Assembly (NCBI GenBank): GCA_036336695.1
Contig: JAYZFQ010000093.1
Coordinates: 1-57,669 of the forward strand
DNA: 57,669 bases
DNA from: GCA-2729515 sp036336695
Lineage (GTDB): Bacteria > Myxococcota_A > UBA9160 > SMWR01
Direction: 5' to 3'
A model generated the notes under the pieces. The model was not told the origin of the DNA, searched no databases, and saw nothing but the letters and a program-made list of their open reading frames with translations. This document shows, in pieces, positions 26,442 through 34,551 of this stretch (position 1 is its first letter; each line of letters starts with the position of its first letter). Position numbers and translations under genes: made by a program.

Positions 26442-27491
26442 CTAGAGACCGAGTTCCTCGCGGAAGAGGTCGACGGAACCGAGATCCTGGACCGCCTGGG
26501 TCGTTCGGCGCATGCCGTCCAGCCCGACCCGGAGCGGTTGCCACTTGTCCCCCATGGCTGCCGTCACCGTCGCGGAAACCCATGAGTAGGGACAATGGAG
26601 ACGATAGCGCTGCCAGAGCGTCTCGAAGTCGGGGGGATGCACCCCGGCTGCTTCGAGAGTTTCCCGGTAGAGCGCGAGCAGGTTCTTCTCCTCGGCGCGG
26701 CGAAGTTCGGTCTCGATCGAATTCGCCAGGTAATAGGCGAAGTCGCGGATGCCCGGGCCCCGGTTCATCACCGCCCAGTCCAGGAACCCGATCCTCCCCG
26801 CGTCGAGAAACAGGTTCCCGATATGACAGTCCCCGTGAACCAGCGTGGCCTCTCCCTCGTCCCAGAGATCCGATACGGCCTCGTGGTGATCGATGTAGGT
26901 GCGGCCGATTTCGGTGAAGACGGGCGGCATCTCGCCCCCGAACATCCCGAGAGCCTGTTCCACGAGGCGGGGTCCGATCTCCGATCGAAGTGGCGGCTGG
27001 AGCCACGAGAGGTCTGCGTCGAAACGAGGACTCTTCCAGAAGTGGGCGTGCACACGCGCCTGCCCGATGACGACCTGCCTCGCGTGATCGAGCGCTTCGG
27101 GATCATCGGGCTTGGGAATCGAGCACCCTGCCGCGAAAAGGTCCTCCAGCACCATGATGTACTCCCCGCTCGCATCGCCGTACCTCGCGTGAAGCGGCCG
27201 GGGAATGCGAACGGGGATCTCGGGCGCAAGTTCGGCGTAGAAACGCGCCTCCTTGCGACCCATGTCGGTGACCTCAATCATGCGGCGCTGCGGCGCGTCG
27301 AAGGGCGGCAACTTGACGAAGACCGAAGCCGGACCCGTTCCTCCGTCCCCGTAGCTGACGGCGAGCCGGGCGCGTCCGGTCGTACCTGCGTGGGCCTCTA
27401 GGATCGACACCTCGGTGACCGACCTCCCCAGGGCCTCGGTCAACCACACGGGCGTGATCTCCTGGGGCGAGGCGGGAATCGGGAGCGGCAT
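26442..27491 (-). CDS. Aminoglycoside phosphotransferase-like kinase (APH/EcKinase fold)
   Basis: A 349-residue protein with the APH-type protein-kinase fold. Seen: 'ASVFVKLPPFDAPQR' with the ATP-site Lys (near 60), 'YIMVLEDLFAAG' hinge region, the catalytic loop 'LVHGDCHIGNLFL' near 220 (HGDxxxxN), and the DFG-like 'IGFLDWAVM' with Asp. Such genes recur beside acyl-CoA dehydrogenases and P450s in actinobacterial lipid catabolic clusters and are annotated only as phosphotransferases. The start ATG 27491 is adjacent to a perfect inverted repeat (27492-27508), with no normal ribosome binding site in front. It is divergent from the CYP51 fusion gene. The phosphorylated substrate is unknown. Confidence 0.85.
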   Translation of the reverse strand: MPLPIPASPQEITPVWLTEALGRSVTEVSILEAHAGTTGRARLAVSYGDGGTGPASVFVKLPPFDAPQRRMIEVTDMGRKEARFYAELAPEIPVRIPRPLHARYGDASGEYIMVLEDLFAAGCSIPKPDDPEALDHARQVVIGQARVHAHFWKSPRFDADLSWLQPPLRSEIGPRLVEQALGMFGGEMPPVFTEIGRTYIDHHEAVSDLWDEGEATLVHGDCHIGNLFLDAGRIGFLDWAVMNRGPGIRDFAYYLANSIETELRRAEEKNLLALYRETLEAAGVHPPDFETLWQRYRLHCPYSWVSATVTAAMGDKWQPLRVGLDGMRRTTQAVQDLGSVDLFREELGL

Positions 27492-27508
27492 GGGGCTAGT
27501 CTAGCCCC
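27492..27508. repeat. Perfect inverted repeat abutting the APH-like start codon
   Basis: GGGGCTAG-T-CTAGCCCC: an eight-base perfect inverted repeat around one central T, immediately upstream of the minus-strand ATG at 27491. It can be read as a DNA operator or as a short-loop RNA hairpin. It is the first of three consecutive inverted repeats in this divergent region. Confidence 0.7.
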
Positions 27509-27519
27509 GGGCGCGTTGC

Positions 27520-27539
27520 GGGGGGCCGCAAGGCCCCCC
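27520..27539. repeat. Strong hairpin with GCAA loop between APH-like and cyp51 genes
   Basis: GGGGGGCC (27520-27527) and GGCCCCCC (27532-27539) pair around the tetraloop GCAA (27528-27531, a GNRA loop if transcribed on the plus strand). It is followed by a run of C rather than T, so it does not look like a canonical intrinsic terminator. Confidence 0.7.
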
Positions 27540-27547
27540 CCCCCGGA

Positions 27548-27569
27548 CGCACCCCTGGTTCGGGGTGCG
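27548..27569. repeat. Third hairpin, just upstream of the cyp51 ribosome binding site
   Basis: CGCACCCC (27548-27555) and GGGGTGCG (27562-27569) form an eight-base stem with a six-base loop TGGTTC. The cyp51 Shine-Dalgarno AGAGGAG begins right after it, so a folded leader could influence cyp51 translation if transcription starts upstream of the stems. Function is inferred. Confidence 0.65.
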
Positions 27570-27587
27570 AAGAGGAGAACATCCCGG

Positions 27588-29192
27588 ATGCAGGCGCCGC
27601 CCGAACTGTCCGGGGGAAGACCGCTTCTCGGCCATCTGCTCGAAATGCGCCGCCGTCCCCTCGAACTCTTCCAGCGCGTGCGGGACGAATGCGGCGAGAT
27701 CGGCGAGATGCGCTGGGCGCGCCAACCCGTCGTGATGCTCAGCGGGGCGGAGGCCCACGAGGCGTTCTTCCGGGCCCCCGACGAGCAACTGGACCAGGCC
27801 TCGGCCTACCCGTTCATGACGCCGATTTTCGGCGCCGGCGTCGTCTTCGACGGCACGCCGGAACAACGCAAGCAGGCGATCCGGAACCAGTCTCTGCGCG
27901 ACCAGATGATGCGCGGCCACGCCGAGGGAATCGCGGCGGAGACCGAGCGCATGCTCGAACGCTGGGGAGACCACGGCGAAGTCGATCTCCTGGATTTCTT
28001 TGCCGAACTCACCATCTACACGTCGAGCGCTTGTCTGATCGGCAAGACATTCCGCGACGAGCTGACACCGGAGTTCTACCGACTCTTCTTCGATCTGGAA
28101 CTCGGGACCGACGCCTTCGCCTACGTGAACCCAAACTTGCCCCTCCCCTCGTTCCGGAAGCGCGACCGAGCGCGGCAAAGGCTCGTCGAGCTGATCGACG
28201 GGATCATCCAGAAACGGAGCCAGGCATCGCGCGACCCTCAGGACCTGGTCGACATCCTGGTAACCCTCCGAAACCCGGACGGTTCACCGCGCTACACCGC
28301 AGACCAGGTGACCGGCATGTTCATCTCGATGATGTTCGCCGGCCACCACACGACGTCCGGCACCTCCGCCTGGTTCCTGATCGAAATGCTGCGCCACCCC
28401 GAGGTCGGAAGACGGGTGCTCGAAGAACTCGACACGCTCTACGCCGATGGGCGGGAAGTGAGCTACCAGGCCCTCCGCGACATCCCGGAACTCGAGTGCG
28501 CGCTGAAGGAGAGCCTGCGACTCCACCCGCCGCTCGTGATCTTGATGCGCAAGGTGGTCCACGACTTCCACTACAAGCACTGGGTCGTGGAGGCGGGGAA
28601 GACGGTCGCCGTTTCTCCCGCGGTCTCGAACCGCATGCCCGAGCACTTTCCGGACCCGGACCGGTTCGATCCGGGACGCTACGCACCGGGGCGCGACGAA
28701 GACAAGCAGAGCTTCGCCTGGATTCCCTTTGGTGCCGGGCGACATCGGTGCGTCGGTGCGGCCTTTGCGATGATGCAGCTCAAGGCGATCTTCAGCGTTC
28801 TCCTGCGGCGCTACGAGTTCGAGATGGCCCAACCGCCGGAACGCTATGCCAACGACCACGCGAAGATGGTGGTGCAGCTGAAACAACCCTGCGTCGTCCG
28901 CTACCGGCGCAGGAAGCAGCCGGCGATCGCTGTGACTGGAGCCGCGGTGTCGCAAAGCAGCGCTGCCAGCGACCGCGCCGGGATCGATGTGGACGAAGAC
29001 CTGTGCCAGGGGCACGGCGTCTGCGTGGGAGAGGCTCCGGACCTGTTCGGCCTCCACAAGGGGCCGGACGGTTCGCTGAAGGTCCGCAAGCTCCGGGCGG
29101 ATGTCCCGAGCCAGCTCCGCGACGCGGCCGATGCGGCCGTGCGATACTGCCCCACCCGCGCACTCCGGTGGCGAGAAGGAGACGAGAAATGA
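27588..29192 (+). CDS. cyp51: CYP51 sterol 14-alpha-demethylase fused to a C-terminal ferredoxin
   Basis: A 534-residue fusion. Residues 1-about 440 are a cytochrome P450 of the CYP51 family. The substrate-recognition signature 'AYPFMTPIFGAGVVFD' near 67, I-helix 'FAGHHTTSG' (250-258, the GHHT variant of CYP51), Glu308-x-x-Arg311 in 'KESLRLHPP', and the haem loop FGAGRHRCVG with Cys388 are all visible. 'MAQPPERYANDHAKMVVQL' matches the bacterial CYP51 C-terminus. After a short linker a ferredoxin domain begins: Cys473-x5-Cys479 ('CQGHGVC', with His where a 4Fe-4S type would have Cys) and Cys521-Pro, the pattern of 3Fe-4S P450 ferredoxins. CYP51 removes the 14-alpha-methyl group of sterols; this architecture is known from Methylococcus CYP51. 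ATG 27588 follows AGAGGAG; the frame is open further upstream but unsupported. Confidence 0.93.
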   Translation: MQAPPELSGGRPLLGHLLEMRRRPLELFQRVRDECGEIGEMRWARQPVVMLSGAEAHEAFFRAPDEQLDQASAYPFMTPIFGAGVVFDGTPEQRKQAIRNQSLRDQMMRGHAEGIAAETERMLERWGDHGEVDLLDFFAELTIYTSSACLIGKTFRDELTPEFYRLFFDLELGTDAFAYVNPNLPLPSFRKRDRARQRLVELIDGIIQKRSQASRDPQDLVDILVTLRNPDGSPRYTADQVTGMFISMMFAGHHTTSGTSAWFLIEMLRHPEVGRRVLEELDTLYADGREVSYQALRDIPELECALKESLRLHPPLVILMRKVVHDFHYKHWVVEAGKTVAVSPAVSNRMPEHFPDPDRFDPGRYAPGRDEDKQSFAWIPFGAGRHRCVGAAFAMMQLKAIFSVLLRRYEFEMAQPPERYANDHAKMVVQLKQPCVVRYRRRKQPAIAVTGAAVSQSSAASDRAGIDVDEDLCQGHGVCVGEAPDLFGLHKGPDGSLKVRKLRADVPSQLRDAADAAVRYCPTRALRWREGDEK

Positions 29193-29749
29193 CCGCGTTC
29201 CCGCGCACGGAACTCGAAGAGATGCTGCGTCGCTGGGTCGCCGCCAATGACGAGGCGGGCCGAACGGGCGACTGGTCTCCGATGGGCGACTTCTACACCG
29301 AAGACGCGCTGTATACCTGGAACAACGGCCCGGGTTGGGAATTCGCGGCCCGCGGACGGCAGGAGATCACCGACTGGGTCTTCGGCACCGAAATGGCCGG
29401 ACTCGAGCACTGGACCTACCCCTATGTCCGTACCCTGATCGACGACGAGAAGGGCGAGATCCTCGGCGTGTGGCGCCAGCTCGCGCCGGACCGGGGTCCG
29501 GACGGAGCCCCGTACGAAATCGCGGGGACCGGCGGATCCTGGTTCCGGTACGCGGGAAACTTCCGGTGGAGCTGGCAGCGCGACTTCTTCGACCACGCCA
29601 ACGCCGGCGCGGTCTTCCTGGAGATGGCCAAGAACGGCGACCTGACGGAAAAGATGCAGACCCGGATGAAGAAGGGCTCCAACATGCCGGGTTGGGTGAA
29701 GCGAAAGGCCTTCGACTGGTACGAGACGATCTCGGACCGCGAGGCCTGA
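29189..29749 (+). CDS. SnoaL/NTF2-like protein translationally coupled to cyp51
   Basis: A 186-residue NTF2-fold protein. 'RRWVAANDEAGRTGDWSPMGDFYTEDALYTWNN' is the N-terminal helix plus first strand, 'FAARGRQEITDWVFG' follows, then 'VWRQLAPDRGPDGAPYEIAGTGGSWFRYAGNFRWSWQRDFFD' forms the curved sheet. A helical C-terminal tail (about 45 residues, rich in Lys/Met) goes beyond the usual SnoaL length. The ATG overlaps the cyp51 stop by four bases (ATGA), strong evidence for joint expression. SnoaL-like genes near mycobacterial cyp51 are known (the Rv0760c area), so a helper or isomerase role on sterol-like substrates is plausible inference. Confidence 0.83.
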   Translation: MTAFPRTELEEMLRRWVAANDEAGRTGDWSPMGDFYTEDALYTWNNGPGWEFAARGRQEITDWVFGTEMAGLEHWTYPYVRTLIDDEKGEILGVWRQLAPDRGPDGAPYEIAGTGGSWFRYAGNFRWSWQRDFFDHANAGAVFLEMAKNGDLTEKMQTRMKKGSNMPGWVKRKAFDWYETISDREA

Positions 29750-29769
29750 AGGCGAGCTAGGATCGCGGC

Positions 29770-31551
29770 TTGAACGCCATCCCGATCGGAATCGCGTTCC
29801 TGCTACTCGCCGCCTGGAGCTGGGGGCGCTGGACGGACCCCCAGATCGACTTCGGCAACGAGTTGTACGTCGCCTGGCGACTCTCCGAAGGCGAGTCACT
29901 GTACGGCGACATCGCCCACCGAAACGGGCCGCTCTCCCACTACTGGAACGCCCTGCTCTTTCGGATCTTCGGCGTCTCCCTCCGCACGCTCGTCTGGGCC
30001 AACCTCGCCGTGCTGGCCGCGATTTGCGCCCTGGCCCACGCCGTGCTGCGGCGCGCCGTGGATCCGCGGACGGCGACGATCTGCGTTCTCGTGCTACTGG
30101 GAATCTTCGGGTTCTCCCAGTACGGCGACGTCGCGAACTACAACTACGTGACGCCCTACCACCACTTCCAGACCCACGGCATCGCGCTGGGTCTGGGACT
30201 CCTCCTCGCCTTGTTGCGGGCGCTGGAAAGCGGGAGCCGTGCGGCGCTCGCGACCGCCGGGCTGTGCCTCGGCGCGTTGATGCTCACGAAGCTCGAACTC
30301 TGGCTCCCCGCTGCAGCCGCGGCGGGAATCGGCCTCGTGCTCGTGCTACGGGTCCACCGGGAAGCGGCTCGGCAGGGTCTGCCGGCCTTCGTCCTGGGAA
30401 TCCTCTGCGTGCCGGGCCTCTTCCTGGCGCTGCTTGCCAGTGCCATGCCCTTCGAGTTGGCGTGGCGCGGCCTCTTCGGCAACCTCGCACACCTCGGCCC
30501 TGCGCTGTGGGGCGATGCCTTCTACCGCGCGGGCGCGGGGCTCGACGCACCCGGCCGTAATCTCCTCCGCATCGGGTTCGTCTCGCTCGGCCTAGCCGGA
30601 GTCGCCCTCGCACTCGTCGCCGCCGACCGGGAACTGGAGCGCCGGGCCGCACCCGCCGGGCTCCGCCTTTTCGCAACGCTCCTGGTTTTCGCCGTCGCGA
30701 TCACCGTACCTGCGCCGGCTGCCTGGTTCGCAACCGCAGCAGCCCTGCCTGTCGTCGCGCTCGCGGTCTGCGCGACGACCGCGACAGCCATCGCCCGCGA
30801 ACCGTCGCGCAGCCCCGATGCCCTGCGGCGCGCCACCCTCCTCCTCTGGTCGATCTGGTCGCTCGGACTTCTCGCCAAGCTGTTCCTGCTGCCCCGATTC
30901 CAGCACTACGGGTTCGCGCTGGCCATGCCCGCGAGTCTGCTCCTCGTCGCGGTGCTCGTCGGACTCTTGCCCGGCTTGGCCCGGCGTGCGGGCGGCAGCG
31001 GCAATTTCGCACGCGCGGCGGCCACCGCTCTCTGCGCAGCCGCAGTCCTGGGGGGCCTCCGCGTCTCTGCGGAGCGCTACGCTGGGAAGAGCCTGTGGGT
31101 CGGGCCGCCGGGAGACACGATCCGTGTCGAATCGGCCGAACGGGCGCCCCGCGGCACACGGATGGGAGCGCTCAGTGATCGGCTCGCGGAAGTCCTGCCG
31201 CCCGACAGCACCCTTCTCGTCTACCCCGAGGGCGCGATGCTGAACTACTGGACGCGACGCGACAACCCGTCCCGCTTTCTCCTCTACCTGCCGACCGAAC
31301 TCGATGCAGCGGGCCGAGAGACCGTGCGCGCCGACGTTGCGCACGCGGCGCCGGACTTCGTCGTGATGGTCCAACGGGGACACGGCGAGTTCGGCGTTGG
31401 CCCCTTCGGCCAGGATCCACGCAACGGCCAAGCCCTCGTCGCCTGGATTCGCGCGAACTACGAACTGGTCGAACGCCTCGGGCCGGAACCCTTTACCCGC
31501 CGCGGGTTCGGCGCCGAGATCTGGCAGCGCACGGAGGGCGCAGGGCCGTGA
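29770..31551 (+). CDS. Multi-pass GT-C-type glycosyltransferase-like membrane protein
   Basis: A 593-residue protein with about 11-12 hydrophobic helices. After the first helix an extracytoplasmic loop reads 'DPQIDFGNELYVAWRLSEGE' and 'LYGDIAHRNGPLSHYWNAL', which is the layout of GT39/GT83-type (PMT/ArnT-like) enzymes: an early acidic residue in the first loop followed by 'GxL.hYw'. A C-terminal soluble domain of about 130 residues ('ERYAGKSLWVGPPGD...') follows the last helix. The start is TTG 29770 just downstream of the SnoaL-like gene's stop (20 bases), with an AGCTAGGATCG leader; no ATG fits. Its stop overlaps the GTG of the next gene. It probably transfers a sugar from a polyprenyl-phosphate donor; acceptor unknown. 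Confidence 0.75.
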   Translation: MNAIPIGIAFLLLAAWSWGRWTDPQIDFGNELYVAWRLSEGESLYGDIAHRNGPLSHYWNALLFRIFGVSLRTLVWANLAVLAAICALAHAVLRRAVDPRTATICVLVLLGIFGFSQYGDVANYNYVTPYHHFQTHGIALGLGLLLALLRALESGSRAALATAGLCLGALMLTKLELWLPAAAAAGIGLVLVLRVHREAARQGLPAFVLGILCVPGLFLALLASAMPFELAWRGLFGNLAHLGPALWGDAFYRAGAGLDAPGRNLLRIGFVSLGLAGVALALVAADRELERRAAPAGLRLFATLLVFAVAITVPAPAAWFATAAALPVVALAVCATTATAIAREPSRSPDALRRATLLLWSIWSLGLLAKLFLLPRFQHYGFALAMPASLLLVAVLVGLLPGLARRAGGSGNFARAAATALCAAAVLGGLRVSAERYAGKSLWVGPPGDTIRVESAERAPRGTRMGALSDRLAEVLPPDSTLLVYPEGAMLNYWTRRDNPSRFLLYLPTELDAAGRETVRADVAHAAPDFVVMVQRGHGEFGVGPFGQDPRNGQALVAWIRANYELVERLGPEPFTRRGFGAEIWQRTEGAGP

Positions 31552-33761
31552 CCACCCGCCGCTGGTGGCTGAATGCTGTGGTGCTGTTCGTCGTGGCGCT
31601 CCTCCTGCGCGCCCTTCCGGCGGCCCACGTGCTGTTCCGCGGCGAGGTCTTCTTCCGCGGACCCGACGGCTATTACCACATGCGCCGGATCATCTACACG
31701 ATCCGAAACTTTCCGGAAGTCCTCGGTTTCGACCCCTACATCCAGTTCCCCCACGGTTCGCAACCGATCTGGCCGCCCCTGTTCGACTGGCTCGTGGCCG
31801 CACTCCTCCTGCCCTTCGCCTCCGGCGATGACTGGCTACGCGTGGAGCAAGCGGCTGCCTGGATTCCACCGATCCTCGGCGCACTCACGGTGGTGGCCAC
31901 CTGGGCCGTTGCGCGGCGTCTCTTCCCGGAAGCAGCGGCGTTCGGAGCAGGGGCACTGCTCTGCGTCCTGGGCGGCCACTTCGCCTACTCCCGCGTCGGC
32001 GCACTCGATCACCACGTCGCCACTGCCCTGATCGCGACGCTCCTGCTCGGCGCCACCATCGCCACCCTCGATGCGGGCGACGGTCGGAAACGACTTCGAG
32101 GAGCGCTGACCGCGGGATTCTGGATCGCCATCGGTTTGCTTCTCTGGCCGGGCAGTGTTCTCTACGCAACCCTGGCGCTGGCAGGCTTCGCCGCGTTCGC
32201 GCTCGCCGCACCCGACGCAGCCCAGGCTGCGGCGCGCTGGCGCTCGCTGGCACTCGCATCGGGGTTCGCAGCATTGCTGGTCGCGCCATTCTGTCTGGGC
32301 AATACGTGGACCCACTACGGGCCGATGAGTCCGCTGGTCTTGACGAGTTTTCAGCCCTGGTTTCTGGTCACTGTCGCCGCGGTTGGACTCGGCACGGGCC
32401 TCGCATCCGAGCGACCGTCCCTGGGCCATCGACCGGCGGCCCGGGCCGCAATCGCCTTCGGGATCGGGTTCGTTCTCGTGGGGGCGAGCCTCGTTCTGAG
32501 CCACGATCTCTCCGACAACCTCTCGGAGATGTGGCGCTGGCTCGGCAAGACCGAGACTTTCCAGGAAAGCGTCACCGAGTCTGACGGGCTCTTCTTCGTC
32601 CGCGGAGAATTCTCGACGTGGATGGCTCACCTGCACCTCTCCTACCTTGTCTACGCGTTCCCCGCGCTCTGGGTCTTGCTCCTGGTGGAAGGCTGGCGCG
32701 CGGAGCAGCGCGCGTCCCTGCTCTTTCTGCTCGGGTGGGCCGCGATCCTCTTCGGCGTCACGTTGCTGCAAAAGCGGTTCCTCGACACCTTCAGCGTCGC
32801 CTTCGCCATGGTCGCCGCCGCCGGCATCCAGGCGCTCTGGAGCCGGTGGCGCCTCGGGTCGCGAGACACCCTCGGAAGGCTCGCCTTCCTGGGAGTCCTC
32901 GCCCTGCTCTCGCCCCTGGCAGCCAACTACCTGCCACATCTCGAAAATATTGCGCAGCGGGCGGTGGGCAAACCCCTGGAAATCCACCCCTGGGCGGCGG
33001 CCCAGCGGCACCTGTTCGAAATGGGACGCTGGATGCGCGCCGCCACGCCCCACACCCGCGGCTGGTACGACAGCTCCGTTCAGCCCGAATACGGCGTACT
33101 CGCACCGTGGTCGCTCGGTCACGTGATTCAGTACGTGGCCCGTCGGCCGGCGATCGTGGACAACTTCGGCGATGACGTTGGAGAAGAGAACTACCGGATC
33201 GCACGCGACTTCTGGCGTTCGACGGTCCCTGCTGCAGCCGAAACCGTCGACGCCCTCGGCGCCCGGTATATTGTCGTTCCCGCGGCTGGAGAAGAATCGC
33301 AACCGTTTCAATTCGCAACCGTATTCGACAGTCTTGCCAAACGTGACGGGCGGGCGGTCGAGTTCCAGGAAAAGAAACGTCTCCCTGCCGCCAGCCGGTT
33401 CCGTCTCGTCTTCGAATCTCGCCCCCTCGGAAACGCGGAGCAGCCCTACGTCAAGGTCTTCGAGGTCGTCGCTGGTGCACGTCTCCGCGGGCGCGCGCCA
33501 GCCGGTTCGGTGATCGATCTCTCGCTGCCCGTGACCACGAACCGGGCAAGGCATTTCGAATATCGCGACCGTTCGGTTGCGGGCGAAGACGGCTGGTTCG
33601 AATTCGTCGTGCCCTACGCGACACAGGGCGGATCCATAAACGTGGACACGCGAGAGAAGTACACCTTGACCTGCAACGGCCGGGTCTCGACGGTGCGCGT
33701 GCCAGAAACTCGCGTCCGGGCGGGGAGCGTCGTCCTGGCCCCGGAACCCTGCGCAAGTTGA
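31548..33761 (+). CDS. STT3/PglB-like oligosaccharyltransferase-family membrane protein
   Basis: A 737-residue protein with about 12 helices followed by a C-terminal soluble domain of about 240 residues. STT3-like features: the first loop 'FFRGPDGYYHMRRIIYTI' (the metal-ligand Asp region D-x-Y-Y-H), 'FAYSRVGALDHHVATALIA' (the DHH-like motif of the second acidic loop), and near residue 505 'TRGWYDSSVQPEYGVLAPWSLGHVIQY'. The last occupies the place of the WWDYG motif but is degenerate. 'RPAIVDNFGDD' follows. GTG 31548 overlaps the preceding stop by four bases. STT3/PglB enzymes transfer lipid-linked glycans to Asn. Without a canonical WWDYG this could be a related GT-C protein with another acceptor. 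Confidence 0.78.
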   Translation: MTTRRWWLNAVVLFVVALLLRALPAAHVLFRGEVFFRGPDGYYHMRRIIYTIRNFPEVLGFDPYIQFPHGSQPIWPPLFDWLVAALLLPFASGDDWLRVEQAAAWIPPILGALTVVATWAVARRLFPEAAAFGAGALLCVLGGHFAYSRVGALDHHVATALIATLLLGATIATLDAGDGRKRLRGALTAGFWIAIGLLLWPGSVLYATLALAGFAAFALAAPDAAQAAARWRSLALASGFAALLVAPFCLGNTWTHYGPMSPLVLTSFQPWFLVTVAAVGLGTGLASERPSLGHRPAARAAIAFGIGFVLVGASLVLSHDLSDNLSEMWRWLGKTETFQESVTESDGLFFVRGEFSTWMAHLHLSYLVYAFPALWVLLLVEGWRAEQRASLLFLLGWAAILFGVTLLQKRFLDTFSVAFAMVAAAGIQALWSRWRLGSRDTLGRLAFLGVLALLSPLAANYLPHLENIAQRAVGKPLEIHPWAAAQRHLFEMGRWMRAATPHTRGWYDSSVQPEYGVLAPWSLGHVIQYVARRPAIVDNFGDDVGEENYRIARDFWRSTVPAAAETVDALGARYIVVPAAGEESQPFQFATVFDSLAKRDGRAVEFQEKKRLPAASRFRLVFESRPLGNAEQPYVKVFEVVAGARLRGRAPAGSVIDLSLPVTTNRARHFEYRDRSVAGEDGWFEFVVPYATQGGSINVDTREKYTLTCNGRVSTVRVPETRVRAGSVVLAPEPCAS

Positions 33762-33864
33762 AGCCAAACCCGATCCCCGGTTCCCCGGTCGATTGGGGTA
33801 TGCTGGCGCGTCTTTCCGGCGGGGACCGCGCAACCATGCAGACAACCAGCACGGCGGACGCCTG

Positions 33865-34551
33865 ATGGAATTCAACCCCTCGAAACTGGTGCTCCTGCTG
33901 GCGGTTCGCGGCGATGTGAACCGGAGCGAAACGGAAGCCCTGCTCCGGGGCGAAGCCACTCGGCTCGGCGCCGCGCTGGAGCATCCGGATCGCGTGACGG
34001 CGTTTCACCGGATCGAAAGCGACCCGTTTTCCGAGGTCCCGACCCAACTCTGGCCGTTCGAGGGAACCCTCGAACTGAGGGGCCGCGACCCCGACACCCT
34101 TCGTTCCGCGGTGGACGGATTCGCCACCCGAGTCGAGGACCGGGTCCACACCGATCTCTCAGTCGCGCTCTTCGGCACCGACGATTCCGTGGTGCCCTGC
34201 GGCCCTACCCGCTACCGCTACCAGTACGTGATGCGTCGACGGCGCGACAAGACCCACGCCGAGTACCTCGATCACTACACGAAGGTTCACGCCGAGTTCG
34301 GCCGCGTCACTCCGGGCATCGAGGGGTATACGCAGTTTCACGTGGATCCGGAAGCGGCGCGCGCGGCTGCAGCGGCTGCGGGATTCGGAGGTTGGAAGGC
34401 GGATAGCGTGTCGGAACTCCACCTGGCGTCGGTTCAGGGCTTTCTCGACGCGATCGCGGCCTGGGAACGCAACGGCGAAGCGCAGGCCGATGAGGAAAAC
34501 TTCGTCGACCGGAGGAACTCGGTCATGTTCACATCGGAGGAACTCGTATGA
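33865..34551 (+). CDS. EthD-domain protein
   Basis: A 228-residue protein with two ferredoxin-like dimeric alpha/beta regions. The second (about residues 115-215) has the EthD pattern 'YQYVMRRRRDKTHAEYLDHYTKVHAEFGRVTPGIEGYTQFHVD', and the first ('KLVLLLAVRGDVNRSETEALLRGEATRLGAALEHPDR') is a degenerate copy. EthD-like proteins accompany P450 and reductase systems and polyketide cyclases, but their chemistry is poorly known. ATG 33865 is chosen as the start of the first domain; GTG/ATG codons further upstream lack support. The stop overlaps the SDR start (ATGA), so the pair is coupled. The 103 bases before the gene show no clear promoter. Confidence 0.8.
   Translation: MEFNPSKLVLLLAVRGDVNRSETEALLRGEATRLGAALEHPDRVTAFHRIESDPFSEVPTQLWPFEGTLELRGRDPDTLRSAVDGFATRVEDRVHTDLSVALFGTDDSVVPCGPTRYRYQYVMRRRRDKTHAEYLDHYTKVHAEFGRVTPGIEGYTQFHVDPEAARAAAAAAGFGGWKADSVSELHLASVQGFLDAIAAWERNGEAQADEENFVDRRNSVMFTSEELV

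Noticed and set aside
26431..27006. N-terminal extension of the amidohydrolase frame
   Set aside because: It overlaps the phosphotransferase-like gene. ATG 26430 has AGGAGG and gives the normal family start.
27520..27544. C-rich hairpin considered as an intrinsic terminator
   Set aside because: It is followed by cytosines, not by a T tract, and lies between two divergent starts where no terminator is expected.
31836..33959. Minus-strand frame of over 700 codons opposite the STT3-like gene
   Set aside because: Composition is a shadow of the hydrophobic gene (Glu, Arg, Gly rich), with no ribosome binding site or domain.
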